Source: Oscillospiraceae bacterium
GTDB taxonomy: Bacteria; Bacillota_A; Clostridia; Oscillospirales; Oscillospiraceae
Length of the DNA: 31,063 bases
Reading direction: 5' to 3'
Assembly (NCBI GenBank): GCA_017470325.1
Contig: JAFUES010000020.1
Coordinates: forward strand, 1-31,063
The notes beneath the pieces were generated by a model. That model searched no databases, had not been told where the DNA came from, and worked only from the letters and a program-made list of their open reading frames with translations. Both the position numbers and the translations under genes were made by a program. Shown here in pieces: positions 13,243-21,211 of the stretch; positions within the stretch are counted from its first letter, which is position 1; each line of letters begins with the position of its first letter.

Positions 13243-14823
13243 ATGAGGATTCTATTCAAAAATGGCACGATCCTGGACGGTACCGGCGCAGCCCCTTATA
13301 CGGGCGACCTGCTCATTGAGGACGAGCGCATCCTGCAGGTGGGCGGCGTCATCGAGGAGGCGGCGGACAAGGTGGTGGATCTCAGCGGCTGCCAGATCTG
13401 CCCCGGCTTGATCGACGCTCACTCCCACAACGACTTTTTCTACGACCGGGAGGACGCGGAGAAGTACTACAAGCCCTTTATCCAGCAGGGCATCACCACC
13501 CAGATCACCGGCAACTGCAGCTTTTCCCCCTTCGGCATGGAGGCGGACACCCCTTACCGGGACAAGCTGGGCGGCGGTCTGTTCGATGTGTGCCACCCGG
13601 GCAGCTTTGCGGACTTCAAGCGCCGGGCGGAGGGCAGGCTCTACGTGAACCTGGTGCCGCTGATCGGCCAGGGCTCCGTGCGCGCAGGGCTGACCGGTTA
13701 CGACCCCACGCCCCTGACCCCGGCCCAGATCCAGCAGGAGCTGGGCTACGTGCGGGAGGCCATGGAGGGCGGCGCCTTTGGCGGCTCCTTCGGCTTCATG
13801 TACGAGCCCAGCCGCTACTCCAAGGAGGATGAGATCCTGGCTTTCGCCAAAGAGATCGCCAAATACGACGGCATTATCACCATCCATCCCCGGGCCTGCT
13901 CCATCGTCAGCGCGGACTATCCTTTGCTGACCAAAAAGTCCCACCTGGAGCTGGGTCTGGACGAGGCGGTGGACATCATGCAGAAGTCCGGCTGCCGCCT
14001 GGAGTACAGCCACCTGATCTTCACCGGCGCCCGTAGCTGGAAGCTGCTGGACAAGATGCTGGCCGTCTTTTACCGTGAGCGGCAGAAGGGCGCCCAAATC
14101 GCCTATGACAACTACGCCTTCCACTACGGGGCTTCTGTCATTACGGTGGTCTTCCCCGAGTGGTACGCCCAGCTGAGCAAGGCGGAGGCCGCCAAGCCCA
14201 TCAACCGCTTCAAGCTGCAGCTGACCATTCTCATGTACCGGAAGGTGCTGGGCATCGACTGGGAAGACATGGTGGTAGCCTACATCTCCGATGAACACCC
14301 GGAGTATGAGGGCAAGACCATCCCCCAGGCCGCAGCGGAGGAGGGCCTGTCGGAGCTGGATATGTACCTGAAGCTGGTGGAGCTGTCCGACCGGAAGGGC
14401 AGCATCTATCTGGGCAAATACTACAACGACGAGATCGTGCGCCGTCTGATGGAGGACGAGCTGTCTGTCTTCATGACCGACGCCTGGGTGGAGGAAAAGG
14501 GTCTGCAGAACATTGCGGCCTTCCAGACCTTCCCCCAGTTCTTCCTGCTGGCCAGGCGCTACGGTATCCCGGCGGAGAAGATCGTGCGCAAGATGACCGG
14601 CGCCACAGCGGACCGCTTCGGCATCCCGGAGCGAGGCTATCTGAAGCCGGGCTACAAGGCGGATCTGACCGTCATCGACCCTGAAAAGCTCTCTGTAGAC
14701 GAGGCCAGGCCCGACGCCACCCCCGGCGGCATCGTGCATGTCTACGTCAACGGTCGGGCCGTGCTGGAGGACGGTGTCTACCTGGGCAGCACCGCTGGAC
14801 AGGTGGTGCTGAAACAGAGATGA
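13243..14823 (+). CDS. N-acyl-D-amino-acid deacylase-family amidohydrolase
   Basis: A 526-residue TIM-barrel metal-dependent hydrolase of the D-aminoacylase branch, which cleaves N-acyl groups from D-amino acids or related amides. PGLIDAHSHND gives the HxH metal pair (His60, His62). GNCSFSPFG (Cys92) is the position of the metal-bridging Cys in this branch. Later come GSFGFMYEPSRYS, TIHPRA, YSHLIFTG and MTDAW with the catalytic Asp. The typical SYGL.YPPG and GSDG wording is altered, so the substrate may differ. The start is the ATG at 13243 with AGGAGGG. An in-frame ATG at 13192 lacks a ribosome binding site. A possible promoter is TTTCCA 13141-13146 with TATAGT 13165-13170 (18 bases). The stop overlaps the next gene by 4 bases. 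Confidence 0.85.
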   Translation: MRILFKNGTILDGTGAAPYTGDLLIEDERILQVGGVIEEAADKVVDLSGCQICPGLIDAHSHNDFFYDREDAEKYYKPFIQQGITTQITGNCSFSPFGMEADTPYRDKLGGGLFDVCHPGSFADFKRRAEGRLYVNLVPLIGQGSVRAGLTGYDPTPLTPAQIQQELGYVREAMEGGAFGGSFGFMYEPSRYSKEDEILAFAKEIAKYDGIITIHPRACSIVSADYPLLTKKSHLELGLDEAVDIMQKSGCRLEYSHLIFTGARSWKLLDKMLAVFYRERQKGAQIAYDNYAFHYGASVITVVFPEWYAQLSKAEAAKPINRFKLQLTILMYRKVLGIDWEDMVVAYISDEHPEYEGKTIPQAAAEEGLSELDMYLKLVELSDRKGSIYLGKYYNDEIVRRLMEDELSVFMTDAWVEEKGLQNIAAFQTFPQFFLLARRYGIPAEKIVRKMTGATADRFGIPERGYLKPGYKADLTVIDPEKLSVDEARPDATPGGIVHVYVNGRAVLEDGVYLGSTAGQVVLKQR

Positions 14824-15395
14824 AGCGGCTGCTGTGTCTGGGGGATTCCAACACCTATGGCTACGACCCCCGCTCCTATCTGGGCTCCCGCTATCCCAAG
14901 GACCTGCGCTGGACCGGCCTGCTGGAACAGGGCGGCCGGACGGTGTTCAACTTCGGGCAGAATGGCCTGACCATCCCTGGGGAGTACACCTTCCCCGCGC
15001 TGCGAGAGCTTCTTCGGGAAAAGCTGCCTCTGGATCTGGTCACGGTGATGCTGGGCAGCAACGATCTGCTGCTGGGCGCCTCCGTGCCGGATACGGCGGC
15101 GCGGATGGAAGCCCTGCTGCGCTTCCTGCTGCAGGCGGCCGACGGCGCGGCGCTGCTCCTGATCGCACCGCCCCTCATGGAGCTGGGCGAGTGGGTCCCC
15201 AACGAGAGCTACATCCGCGCCTCGGAAAAGCTGCGGGACGCCTATCGGGACCTGGCGCAAAAGCTGGCCATCCCCTTTGCCGATGCGAGCACCTGGGGCG
15301 TGGAGCTCTGCTATGACGGGGTGCACTTCTCCCCCGCCGGGCACCGGGCCTTTGCCCAAGGACTGGAAGCTTTTCTGGCAGGACTGCACGAATAA
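14820..15395 (+). CDS. SGNH/GDSL-type esterase
   Basis: A 191-residue SGNH hydrolase. Block I is LGDSNTYG with the nucleophilic Ser at about residue 10. Block II Gly lies in FGQNG, block III is MLGSNDL with the oxyanion Asn, and block V is DGVHFSPAGH with the Asp-His pair. No signal peptide is seen, so it acts in the cytoplasm. The ATG overlaps the TGA of the amidohydrolase (ATGA), so the two are translationally coupled and probably act on the same class of acylated compound, one cleaving the amide and one the ester. This pairing is an inference. A strong terminator follows directly. Confidence 0.88.
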   Translation: MKRLLCLGDSNTYGYDPRSYLGSRYPKDLRWTGLLEQGGRTVFNFGQNGLTIPGEYTFPALRELLREKLPLDLVTVMLGSNDLLLGASVPDTAARMEALLRFLLQAADGAALLLIAPPLMELGEWVPNESYIRASEKLRDAYRDLAQKLAIPFADASTWGVELCYDGVHFSPAGHRAFAQGLEAFLAGLHE

Positions 15396-15399
15396 AACG

Positions 15400-15444
15400 G
15401 AACGATCCGGCGGCCTGCATTCTGGCCTGTCGGATCGTTCTTTT
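15400..15444 (+). terminator. Terminator after the amidohydrolase-esterase operon
   Basis: GAACGATCCG (15400-15409) pairs with CGGATCGTTC (15431-15440), and an inner GGCC/GGCC helix extends the stem. Four T follow (15441-15444). Confidence 0.85.
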
Positions 15445-15459
15445 ACGGCCATGTCGCGC

Positions 15460-15488
15460 TTGCGTACTGGCAAAGATTGGTATACAAT
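15460..15488 (+). promoter_or_regulatory. Promoter of the LUD-domain gene
   Basis: TTGCGT (15460-15465) and TACAAT (15483-15488) are 17 bases apart, inside TATACAAT. Transcription would start near 15495, about 70 bases before the ATG. Confidence 0.55.
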
Positions 15489-15563
15489 AGAGGCAAGCGT
15501 TCGCCGTGGGCGATGCCTGCGGCTTGGAAACAGAACAATCAAGGCACCGACAGGAGGATGCAT

Positions 15564-16193
15564 ATGAACGAAAACGTCCAGAAGAGAAACGCCCTGCTGG
15601 CCCAGACAGTGATCAAGGGGCTCCAGTCCCGGAACATGACCGGCTACTACGCCGAGACCAGGGAAGACGCTCTGGCCCTGGCCCTCTCCCTGATCCCCGA
15701 GGGCAGCACCGCCACCATGGGCGGTGGCATGAGCGTACACGAGATCGGCCTGGTAAAGGCACTGAAGGAGGGCAGCTACAACTTCATCGACCGGGATGAG
15801 ATAGAGGACAAGCGGGCCGCCATGCTGGCCGCCTACGACGCGGACTTCTTCCTGGCCAGCGCCAACGCTATCACCCAGGACGGCGTGATCGTGAACATCG
15901 ACGGCAACGCCAACCGGGTCTCCGCCATCGCCAACGGCCCCAAAAAGGTGCTGTTCATCGTGGGCATGAACAAGGTCTGCAACGACGTGGACGGCGCCAT
16001 GAAGCGGGCGCGGAACGTTGCGGCCACCACCAACGCCCAGCGCTTCGGCCTGTCCACTCCATGTTCCAAAACCGGGACCTGCATGAACTGCAAATCCCCG
16101 GACACCATCTGCTGTCAGTTCCTGATCACCCGCTTCTCCCGGCACACGGACCGGATCCATGTGATCCTGGTTAACGACAACCTGGGCTTCTGA
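15564..16193 (+). CDS. LUD-domain protein (lactate-utilisation LutC-like)
   Basis: A 209-residue single-domain LUD (DUF162) protein. The fold is recognised from ATMGGGMSVHEIGL, then DADFFLASANAITQDGVIVNIDGNANRV cut by short loops, then VLFIVGMNKVCND and the Cys-rich tail CSKTGTCMNCKSPDTICC. LutC-type LUD proteins work with Fe-S partners in lactate oxidation, but no lutA/lutB-like gene is present here, and single LUD proteins in Clostridia are mostly of unknown role. The four-to-five Cys cluster near the C-terminus could bind metal. The start is the ATG at 15564, 6 bases from AGGAGG. The ATG at 15558 is too close and the longer frame lacks a ribosome binding site. Confidence 0.85.
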   Translation: MNENVQKRNALLAQTVIKGLQSRNMTGYYAETREDALALALSLIPEGSTATMGGGMSVHEIGLVKALKEGSYNFIDRDEIEDKRAAMLAAYDADFFLASANAITQDGVIVNIDGNANRVSAIANGPKKVLFIVGMNKVCNDVDGAMKRARNVAATTNAQRFGLSTPCSKTGTCMNCKSPDTICCQFLITRFSRHTDRIHVILVNDNLGF

Positions 16194-16232
16194 GGCCCAA
16201 ACGTATCCTTCACCCAACAGAAAGGAAACCCT

Positions 16233-16778
16233 ATGAAGAAAACCGCGCTTATCTTGACCGAGGGCTTTGAAGAGGTCGAAGCCCTGACCACCGTTGACCT
16301 TCTGCGCCGGGCGCAGATCGTCTGCGACACCGTGTCCCTGGAGGACACAGAGACCGTACGCGGAAGCCACGGCATCACCGTGCAGGTGGATGCCGCATTC
16401 ACTGCCACCGATTTCGACAGCTACGACGGAATCATCCTGCCCGGCGGCCCGGGCCATGTGCGCCTGGCGGAGTCCGAGGCGCTGCTGACCCTGCTCAAAA
16501 AGTTCTACGCGGAGGGCAAGCTGACCGCCGCCATCTGCGCCGCCCCCACCGTGCTGGCCAAGGCCGGCTTGCTGGAGGGCAAAAAGGCCGTGTGCTATCC
16601 CGGCATGGAGGGCCAGCTGGACGGCGCCGACGCCGGAGAGGAGCCTGTGGCCGTGGACGGCACCGTGATCACCAGCCGCGGCGTGGGCACCGCCATCCCC
16701 TTCGCCCTGGCCATCATCGCCTATCTCAACGACACCGTGCAGGCCGACAGTCTTGCCGTCGAGATCGTCTATCGCTGA
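16233..16778 (+). CDS. DJ-1/PfpI-family protein
   Basis: A 181-residue DJ-1/YajL-type protein with the flavodoxin-like fold. Glu16 in EGFEEVEAL and Cys102 at the nucleophile elbow AAICAAP match the reactive Glu-Cys pair. ILPGGPGH and VCYPGME are further family marks, and VITSRGVGTAIPFAL closes the domain. Members handle methylglyoxal or oxidised and glycated targets and belong to redox or carbonyl stress. Which of these applies here is not known. AAAGGA precedes the ATG. It follows the LUD gene by 39 bases without a visible promoter, so the two are probably co-transcribed. Confidence 0.92.
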   Translation: MKKTALILTEGFEEVEALTTVDLLRRAQIVCDTVSLEDTETVRGSHGITVQVDAAFTATDFDSYDGIILPGGPGHVRLAESEALLTLLKKFYAEGKLTAAICAAPTVLAKAGLLEGKKAVCYPGMEGQLDGADAGEEPVAVDGTVITSRGVGTAIPFALAIIAYLNDTVQADSLAVEIVYR

Positions 16779-16782
16779 CCCC

Positions 16783-16811
16783 TTTTCAAGCGTCCTGGCC
16801 TGTGCTATACT
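16783..16811 (+). promoter_or_regulatory. Promoter of the desulfoferrodoxin gene
   Basis: An extended -10 TGC-TATACT (16803-16811) is seen with a weak -35 TTTTCA (16783-16788) 17 bases upstream. Confidence 0.5.
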
Positions 16812-16856
16812 GTTTACAAGCAGCCATAACAAAAATACTGACTTGGAGGGTTTGAT

Positions 16857-17219
16857 ATGAAATTCTACAAATGTAAAGCCTGCGGAAGCATCCTCATCCA
16901 GGACGCCGGCGCCGACTGCTGCGGCGCTGAGCTGGAAGAGCTGATCCCCAACACCACCGACGCCGCCGGGGAAAAGCACGTCCCCGTCATCGCCGTGGAC
17001 GGCGCCGTGGTCACCGTGACCGTGGGCGCTGTGGAGCACCCCATGCTGCCCGCGCACTTCATCCAGTGGATCGTTCTGGAGACCAGCGCCGGCTACCAGA
17101 AGAAGGTGCTGAAGCCCGAGACCAAGCCCTGCGCCCAGTTCGTGCTGGCCGAGGGCGAGACCGCCGTGGCCGCCTACGAGTTCTGCAATCTGCACGGCCT
17201 GTGGAAGGCTGAGGTCTGA
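16857..17219 (+). CDS. dfx: Desulfoferrodoxin (superoxide reductase)
   Basis: Reduces superoxide to hydrogen peroxide in the cytoplasm of anaerobes without making oxygen. The 120-residue protein has both iron sites. Centre I, the desulforedoxin-like rubredoxin-type site, has Cys6, Cys9, Cys21 and Cys22. The gap of 11 residues is shorter than the 15 I recall for the classical protein. Centre II, the catalytic site, has ligands His41 (EKHVP), His61 and His67 (EHPMLPAH), Cys110 and His113 (FCNLHGLW). Lys40, which assists catalysis, is present. A ribosome binding site TTGGAGGG precedes the ATG. The gene has its own promoter and terminator, so it is expressed separately from the upstream DJ-1 gene. 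Confidence 0.95.
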   Translation: MKFYKCKACGSILIQDAGADCCGAELEELIPNTTDAAGEKHVPVIAVDGAVVTVTVGAVEHPMLPAHFIQWIVLETSAGYQKKVLKPETKPCAQFVLAEGETAVAAYEFCNLHGLWKAEV

Positions 17220-17240
17220 GCAATCCTTCGCTGCCGAAAA

Positions 17241-17288
17241 GGGACTTCGGAGAAACGTTTTTTCGTTTCTCCGAAGTCCCAATTTTTT
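17241..17288 (+). terminator. Terminator of the desulfoferrodoxin gene
   Basis: A perfect 17-bp stem pairs 17241-17257 with 17264-17280 around a T6 loop and is followed by AA and six T (17283-17288). Confidence 0.95.
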
Positions 17289-17290
17289 CC

Positions 17291-17319
17291 TTTACAGGTC
17301 CGAACTATCTTTATATAAT
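17291..17319 (+). promoter_or_regulatory. Promoter of the alpha/beta hydrolase gene
   Basis: TTTACA (17291-17296) and TATAAT (17314-17319), 17 bases apart, are nearly consensus. They start immediately after the preceding terminator. Confidence 0.75.
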
Positions 17320-17349
17320 AGATGCAAGAAACCGAAAGGAGCTGCATCC

Positions 17350-18144
17350 ATGGAACCGAAAACAAATCTGCCGCCCGCTTCCGGCGGTGTATTGCTCCAG
17401 GGAAAGCGGGGCAAGCTGCTGGGCCACTACTACCTGCCCGGCGGTGAATATCCCAAGCCCGTGGTGCTGATCTGCCACGGCATCCCCGGCAAGGAGCGGC
17501 TGTTCGACTTCGCCATCGCCCTGCGGGAGGCGGGCTTCTGTACCCTGTCCTTCCACTACAGCGGCAGTTGGGGCAGCGACGGGGACTATTCCGTCTCCCA
17601 CTGCTTTGAGGACTGCCTGTCCGCGCTGGACTATATCCGGAACAACGAAAACGGCTGGTTCGATCTGAACAATGTGTTCATGGTCGGGCACAGCATGGGC
17701 GGCTTGATGACCGCCCGCACCGCCGCGCAAAACCAGCTGATCAAGGCGGGCGTCCTGCTGGCGCCCATGGATTTCAAGCCCGTGGTGGAGGAGACCCAGG
17801 GGCGCTGCGAGCCCCAGTACCAGAACTTTCTGGACGAGGCTTTCCTCTGGCTCAAGGGCGTGACGCGGGAGACCATGCGCCGGGATATGGCGGCCAACGC
17901 CGCGGCCATGGATATTTGCTCCTATGCCGAGGCCCTGGCGGACAAGCCCATCCTCACCGTGGCCGGGACTCTGGACGCGCTGCTGCCGCTGGAGCAGCAC
18001 GCGGGCAAGCTCAACGCGGCCATCGCCGCCTACGGCAAGGGCAAACTCACTGCCAAGGTCTACGACACGGACCACCCCTTCAACATGTTCCGCCCGGAGA
18101 TCCGGCAGGACGTGATCGATTTCCTGCGGGAAAACGTTGACTAA
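17350..18144 (+). CDS. Alpha/beta hydrolase
   Basis: A 264-residue serine hydrolase of the dienelactone-hydrolase/BAAT-like group. The nucleophile elbow is GHSMGG (Ser115), the oxyanion motif is CHGIPG (about 42-47), the acid is probably Asp209 (AGTLD) and the base His242 (DTDHPF). No signal peptide is seen, so the enzyme acts in the cytoplasm, probably on a small ester or peptide-like substrate. A specific reaction cannot be named. AAAGGAG precedes the ATG. The gene is monocistronic, with a strong promoter and a shared convergent terminator. Confidence 0.88.
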   Translation: MEPKTNLPPASGGVLLQGKRGKLLGHYYLPGGEYPKPVVLICHGIPGKERLFDFAIALREAGFCTLSFHYSGSWGSDGDYSVSHCFEDCLSALDYIRNNENGWFDLNNVFMVGHSMGGLMTARTAAQNQLIKAGVLLAPMDFKPVVEETQGRCEPQYQNFLDEAFLWLKGVTRETMRRDMAANAAAMDICSYAEALADKPILTVAGTLDALLPLEQHAGKLNAAIAAYGKGKLTAKVYDTDHPFNMFRPEIRQDVIDFLRENVD

Positions 18145-18158
18145 GTAAAAGAACGCAA

Positions 18159-18204
18159 ACGGCAAGAAGGCGCTGCCACGGGCGTGGCAGCGCCTTCTTG
18201 CCGT
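18159..18204. terminator. Long bidirectional terminator
   Basis: A 22-bp perfect inverted repeat (18159-18180 with 18183-18204) lies between convergent stop codons of the alpha/beta hydrolase and PLP-enzyme genes. The T-tracts on both sides are short, but the stem is very stable. Confidence 0.85.
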
Positions 18205-18214
18205 TATGATTTGA

Positions 18215-19414
18215 TCACAGCAGCCCCACGGCTTCCAGAGCCTGCTGCAGGTCGGCGATGATGTCCTCCGGCTCCTCCAGGCCGATGCTGAAGCGGATGA
18301 AGCCCTTGCGGAACTTCTCCGGGTACAGCAAAATCCGCTCGTCATAGCTGGGCTGGGGGAAGATCAGGCTTTCATCGTGGCCCAGGGACACAGCGAAGGT
18401 CACCACCTTCAGCGCCGCGCAAAAGCGCTCCACGGTCTTGTCGTCGGTATCCAGGCCGAAGGAGATGACGCCGCCGTAGCCGTTGCGCATCTGCTTTTGC
18501 GCCACCTCGTAGCCCGGGTTGCTGGGCAGGCCCGGATAGGACACGAAGGTAACGCATTTCTGCTGCTCGAGCCACTGGGCGATACGCAGGCTGGACTCGT
18601 TGATCTGCCGCATACGCAGGGGGAAGGTAACGGTGCCCCGGAAGATCTGCCAGGCGTTGAAGGGGCTGATCACCGCGCCCACGTTCACCTGGGCCTCGTA
18701 GCGGATCCGGTCCATAGTCTCCAGATCGTTGGAGATGATAGCGCCTCCCTGGGCGTCGCCGTGGCCGTTGAGATACTTGGTCAGGGCGTCTACCACAAAG
18801 TCCGCGCCCAGCTCCAGGGGCCGCTGGTTTAGGGGCGAAGCAAAGGTGTTGTCCACCGACAGCAGCGCCCCGTTGGCATGGGCGATCTCCGCCACAGCGG
18901 CGATGTCCGTCACGCCCACGGTGGGGTTGTCCGGCGTCTCGATGTGGACCAGGCGGGTGCCGGGGGTAATGGCTTTACGCACCGCGTCCAGATCCGTCAT
19001 ATCCACCATCACGGTATCCACGCCGAACTTTCTGTTGAACAGCTCATGGAACATCCTGTATACGGCCATGTAGCTCACATTGGGGTAGAGCACCCGGTCC
19101 CCGGACTGGAGCAGGGTCCAGAACAGGGCGTGCAGCGCGCCCACACCGCTGGCCAGGACGATGGCGTCGTCCGCCCCGTACAGAGCGGCGATCTTCTCCT
19201 CCAGCCAGTGCTGGTTGGCGTTTCCGTTGCGGGCATACATCAGCAGGTCCGTGGAGGAATAGTTCACCTGGGACAGGTCGTCGGGCAGCTTGTAGCTGTT
19301 GGCCATGTGCAGCGGGCGGCGCACCGCGCCGGTCTCCGCGTCGTAGTCGGTGCCTGTGTGGATAGCCTGGGTGGCGATCCCATAGCCTGCGAATTTGTTC
19401 TCTTTCTTAGCCAT
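18215..19414 (-). CDS. PLP-dependent trans-sulfuration enzyme (Cys/Met metabolism family)
   Basis: A 399-residue fold-type I enzyme of the cystathionine gamma-synthase / gamma-lyase / methionine gamma-lyase family. The PLP-binding Lys is Lys213 in DALTKYLNGHGD. Asp188 in SVDNTFASP pairs with the pyridine nitrogen, and YARNGNAN and ETPDNPT are further family motifs. It makes or breaks C-S bonds in sulfur amino acids, and sequence alone does not separate lyase from synthase. The first 8 bases overlap the end of the TtcA-like gene, so it is the third gene of that operon. It might supply cysteine or sulfide-derived sulfur for tRNA thiolation (inference). Confidence 0.9.
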   Translation of the reverse strand: MAKKENKFAGYGIATQAIHTGTDYDAETGAVRRPLHMANSYKLPDDLSQVNYSSTDLLMYARNGNANQHWLEEKIAALYGADDAIVLASGVGALHALFWTLLQSGDRVLYPNVSYMAVYRMFHELFNRKFGVDTVMVDMTDLDAVRKAITPGTRLVHIETPDNPTVGVTDIAAVAEIAHANGALLSVDNTFASPLNQRPLELGADFVVDALTKYLNGHGDAQGGAIISNDLETMDRIRYEAQVNVGAVISPFNAWQIFRGTVTFPLRMRQINESSLRIAQWLEQQKCVTFVSYPGLPSNPGYEVAQKQMRNGYGGVISFGLDTDDKTVERFCAALKVVTFAVSLGHDESLIFPQPSYDERILLYPEKFRKGFIRFSIGLEEPEDIIADLQQALEAVGLL

Positions 19415-20297
19415 CGGTGGTCTCTCCTTCTATCGTTATTGATGCCTCTTGTTCTTCCTCTCCAAACAGCTCCAGGAAGCTGTGCATCTCGCCTCTGGAC
19501 TTGTAGCCGGGGAAGGTGTCCAGGTGCACGGCGTGAATGGCATTGAAAATGCTCCGGTCGATATTGGGGTTCGTCTCCCGCAGCTTGCGCACCAGGATCT
19601 TCATCTCCTTGCGTTTGCTGCCGCCGGGGTCGTTGTCGTCCAAAACGCAGTTTTCCGTAAAGCGGCAGGCGCACTGGATGAAGTGCAGGTCGTTATAGCG
19701 CAGCCAGGCCTTCACCGCATCCTCATGGACGCAGTACAGCGGGCGGATCAGGGTCATGCCCTCGAAGTTGCGGCTGTGGAGCTTGGGCAGCATGGCCTGC
19801 AGCTGGGAGCCGTAGAACATACTCATCAGTGTGGTCTCGATCACATCGCTGAGATGGTGGCCCAGGGCGATCTTGTTGCAGCCCAGTTCCTTGGCCTTGC
19901 TGTACAGGTAGCCCCGGCGCATGCGCGCGCAGAGGTAGCAGGGCGAGCCGCCCACCGAGGCGGTGATATCAAAGATATCGGTCTCAAAAATCGTGATGGG
20001 GATGTTCAGCAGCTTGGCATTCTCCTCCACCATCCGGCGGTTTTCTTCATTATAACCCGGGTCCATCACCAGAAAGACCAGCTCAAAGGGCACATCACTG
20101 TGCCGCTGGAGCATCTGCAGCAGCTTCGCTGTCAGGAAGGAGTCCTTCCCGCCGGAGATGCAGGCGGCGATCTTGTCCCCGGCCTGAATCATCTCATACT
20201 GCTTGACGGCGGTGATGAAGGGCCTCCACAGGGTCTTGTGGAATTTTTTATTGATGCTCTGTTCGATCTTCTGCCAGGGCTCCAGTTGACGGCTCAT
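19407..20297 (-). CDS. ttcA: TtcA-family tRNA 2-thiocytidine synthetase-like PP-loop ATPase
   Basis: A 296-residue adenylating protein of the TtcA/TilS superfamily. The PP-loop is SGGKDS (48-53). Cys120 and Cys123 in CYLCARMRRG match the Fe-S/thiolation Cys pair of TtcA, and a further Cys group CACRFTENC (209-217) supplies the third Cys. TtcA inserts sulfur at C32 of the tRNA anticodon loop using ATP. The start is the ATG at 20297 with GGAGGGA, and the longer frame upstream belongs to the preceding gene. It overlaps the TcdA-like gene by ATGA and the PLP-enzyme gene by 8 bases. The closest paralogues in Clostridia are often annotated only as 'TtcA family', so the exact nucleotide is not certain. 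Confidence 0.88.
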   Translation of the reverse strand: MSRQLEPWQKIEQSINKKFHKTLWRPFITAVKQYEMIQAGDKIAACISGGKDSFLTAKLLQMLQRHSDVPFELVFLVMDPGYNEENRRMVEENAKLLNIPITIFETDIFDITASVGGSPCYLCARMRRGYLYSKAKELGCNKIALGHHLSDVIETTLMSMFYGSQLQAMLPKLHSRNFEGMTLIRPLYCVHEDAVKAWLRYNDLHFIQCACRFTENCVLDDNDPGGSKRKEMKILVRKLRETNPNIDRSIFNAIHAVHLDTFPGYKSRGEMHSFLELFGEEEQEASITIEGETTDG

Positions 20298-21067
20298 CTG
20301 CGTCCCTCCCCCGTAAAGCCGGTCAGGTCCTTGACCACCTCGCCGGCAATGATCAGCCCCGCCACCGCGGGCACAAAAGCGTTGGAGCCGGGGATGTCCC
20401 GCCGGTCGGTGCAGTGCCGCTGGGTGTCTGGCGGACAGATGCAGTTGCTGCGGCAGCTGATGGACAGGTCCTCCAGGGGCCGGATGGGCTTCTCCGGCGA
20501 GTAGACCACCTTCAGATGCTCGATCCCCCGGCGGCGGCACTCACGCCGCATGACCCGTGCCAGGGGGCAGCCCACCGTCTCGTACAGGTCCGCCACCCGG
20601 AACTGGCTGGCGTCCACCTTATTGCCCGCGCCCATGGCGCAGATGATGGGCGTTCCCGCCGCCTGCGCCTGCTGGATCAAAGCCAGCTTCCCGCTGACAG
20701 TGTCGATGGCGTCCACTATATAATCATATTGCGAAAAGTCGAATTCCCCTTGGGTCTCCGGCAGGTAGAAGGTCTTATAGGTCCGGACCACGCACTTGGG
20801 ATTGATGCTCTGGACCCGCTCCGCCGCCACGTCCACCTTGTACTGCCCCACGGTCCTGCGGGTGGCCAGGATCTGACGGTTGATGTTGGTCAGGCAGACC
20901 TTGTCGTCGTCGATCAGATCCAGCTGCCCCACGCCCGAGCGGGCCAGGGCCTCCAGGGTATAGCCGCCCACGCCGCCGATACCGAAGATCGCCACTCTGG
21001 CGGCAGCCAGCTTTTCCATGGCCTCGGCGCCGTAGATCAGTTCTGTTCTCGAAAAGGAATTGAGCAT
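20294..21067 (-). CDS. tcdA: ThiF/MoeB-type tRNA threonylcarbamoyladenosine dehydratase
   Basis: A 257-residue E1-like adenylating enzyme that should cyclise t6A to ct6A at position 37 of ANN-decoding tRNAs. The nucleotide-binding motif is GIGGVGG (29-35), followed by DLIDDDKVCLTNINRQ, the catalytic Arg-rich region and DAIDTV. GCPLARVMRRECRRRG matches the Arg-rich loop of TcdA. A Cys-rich section SCRSNCICPPDTQRHC (about 205-220) may bind zinc. GGAGA precedes the ATG. It is the first gene of a three-gene minus-strand operon with a TtcA-like protein and a trans-sulfuration enzyme. Confidence 0.92.
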   Translation of the reverse strand: MLNSFSRTELIYGAEAMEKLAAARVAIFGIGGVGGYTLEALARSGVGQLDLIDDDKVCLTNINRQILATRRTVGQYKVDVAAERVQSINPKCVVRTYKTFYLPETQGEFDFSQYDYIVDAIDTVSGKLALIQQAQAAGTPIICAMGAGNKVDASQFRVADLYETVGCPLARVMRRECRRRGIEHLKVVYSPEKPIRPLEDLSISCRSNCICPPDTQRHCTDRRDIPGSNAFVPAVAGLIIAGEVVKDLTGFTGEGRR

Positions 21068-21101
21068 GGTGTTCTCCTGTTGCTTGCGTCTTGTCTTATA
21101 T

Positions 21102-21129
21102 ATCCTACCACCGGCGGCGCAAAAATCAA
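21102..21129 (-). promoter_or_regulatory. Promoter of the tcdA-ttcA-PLP operon
   Basis: On the minus strand TTGATT (21129-21124) and TAGGAT (21107-21102) are separated by 16 bases. TATATA follows directly and could shift the -10. Confidence 0.45.
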
Positions 21130-21182
21130 GTCTTTTTTCCTATTCACCAAGTGGGTAAGAAAGCTTTCGGCGAAAATTACAA

Positions 21183-21206
21183 GGGCAGAGGGGAAAGCCT
21201 CTGCCC
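21183..21206 (-). terminator. Terminator of the adenosine deaminase gene
   Basis: GGGCAGAGG (21183-21191) pairs with CCTCTGCCC (21198-21206). On the minus strand it is followed by TTGTAATTTT, a weak T-tract. Confidence 0.65.
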
Positions 21207-21211
21207 CAATA

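Noticed and set aside
14778..17282. An 834-codon minus-strand frame opposite five plus-strand genes
   Set aside because: It spans gene boundaries, terminators and promoters of recognised genes, so it is not a gene.
19407..20540. Long form of the TtcA-like protein with about 80 extra N-terminal residues
   Set aside because: The extension is in the coding region of tcdA in another frame. The ATG at 20297 has a ribosome binding site and fits the family.
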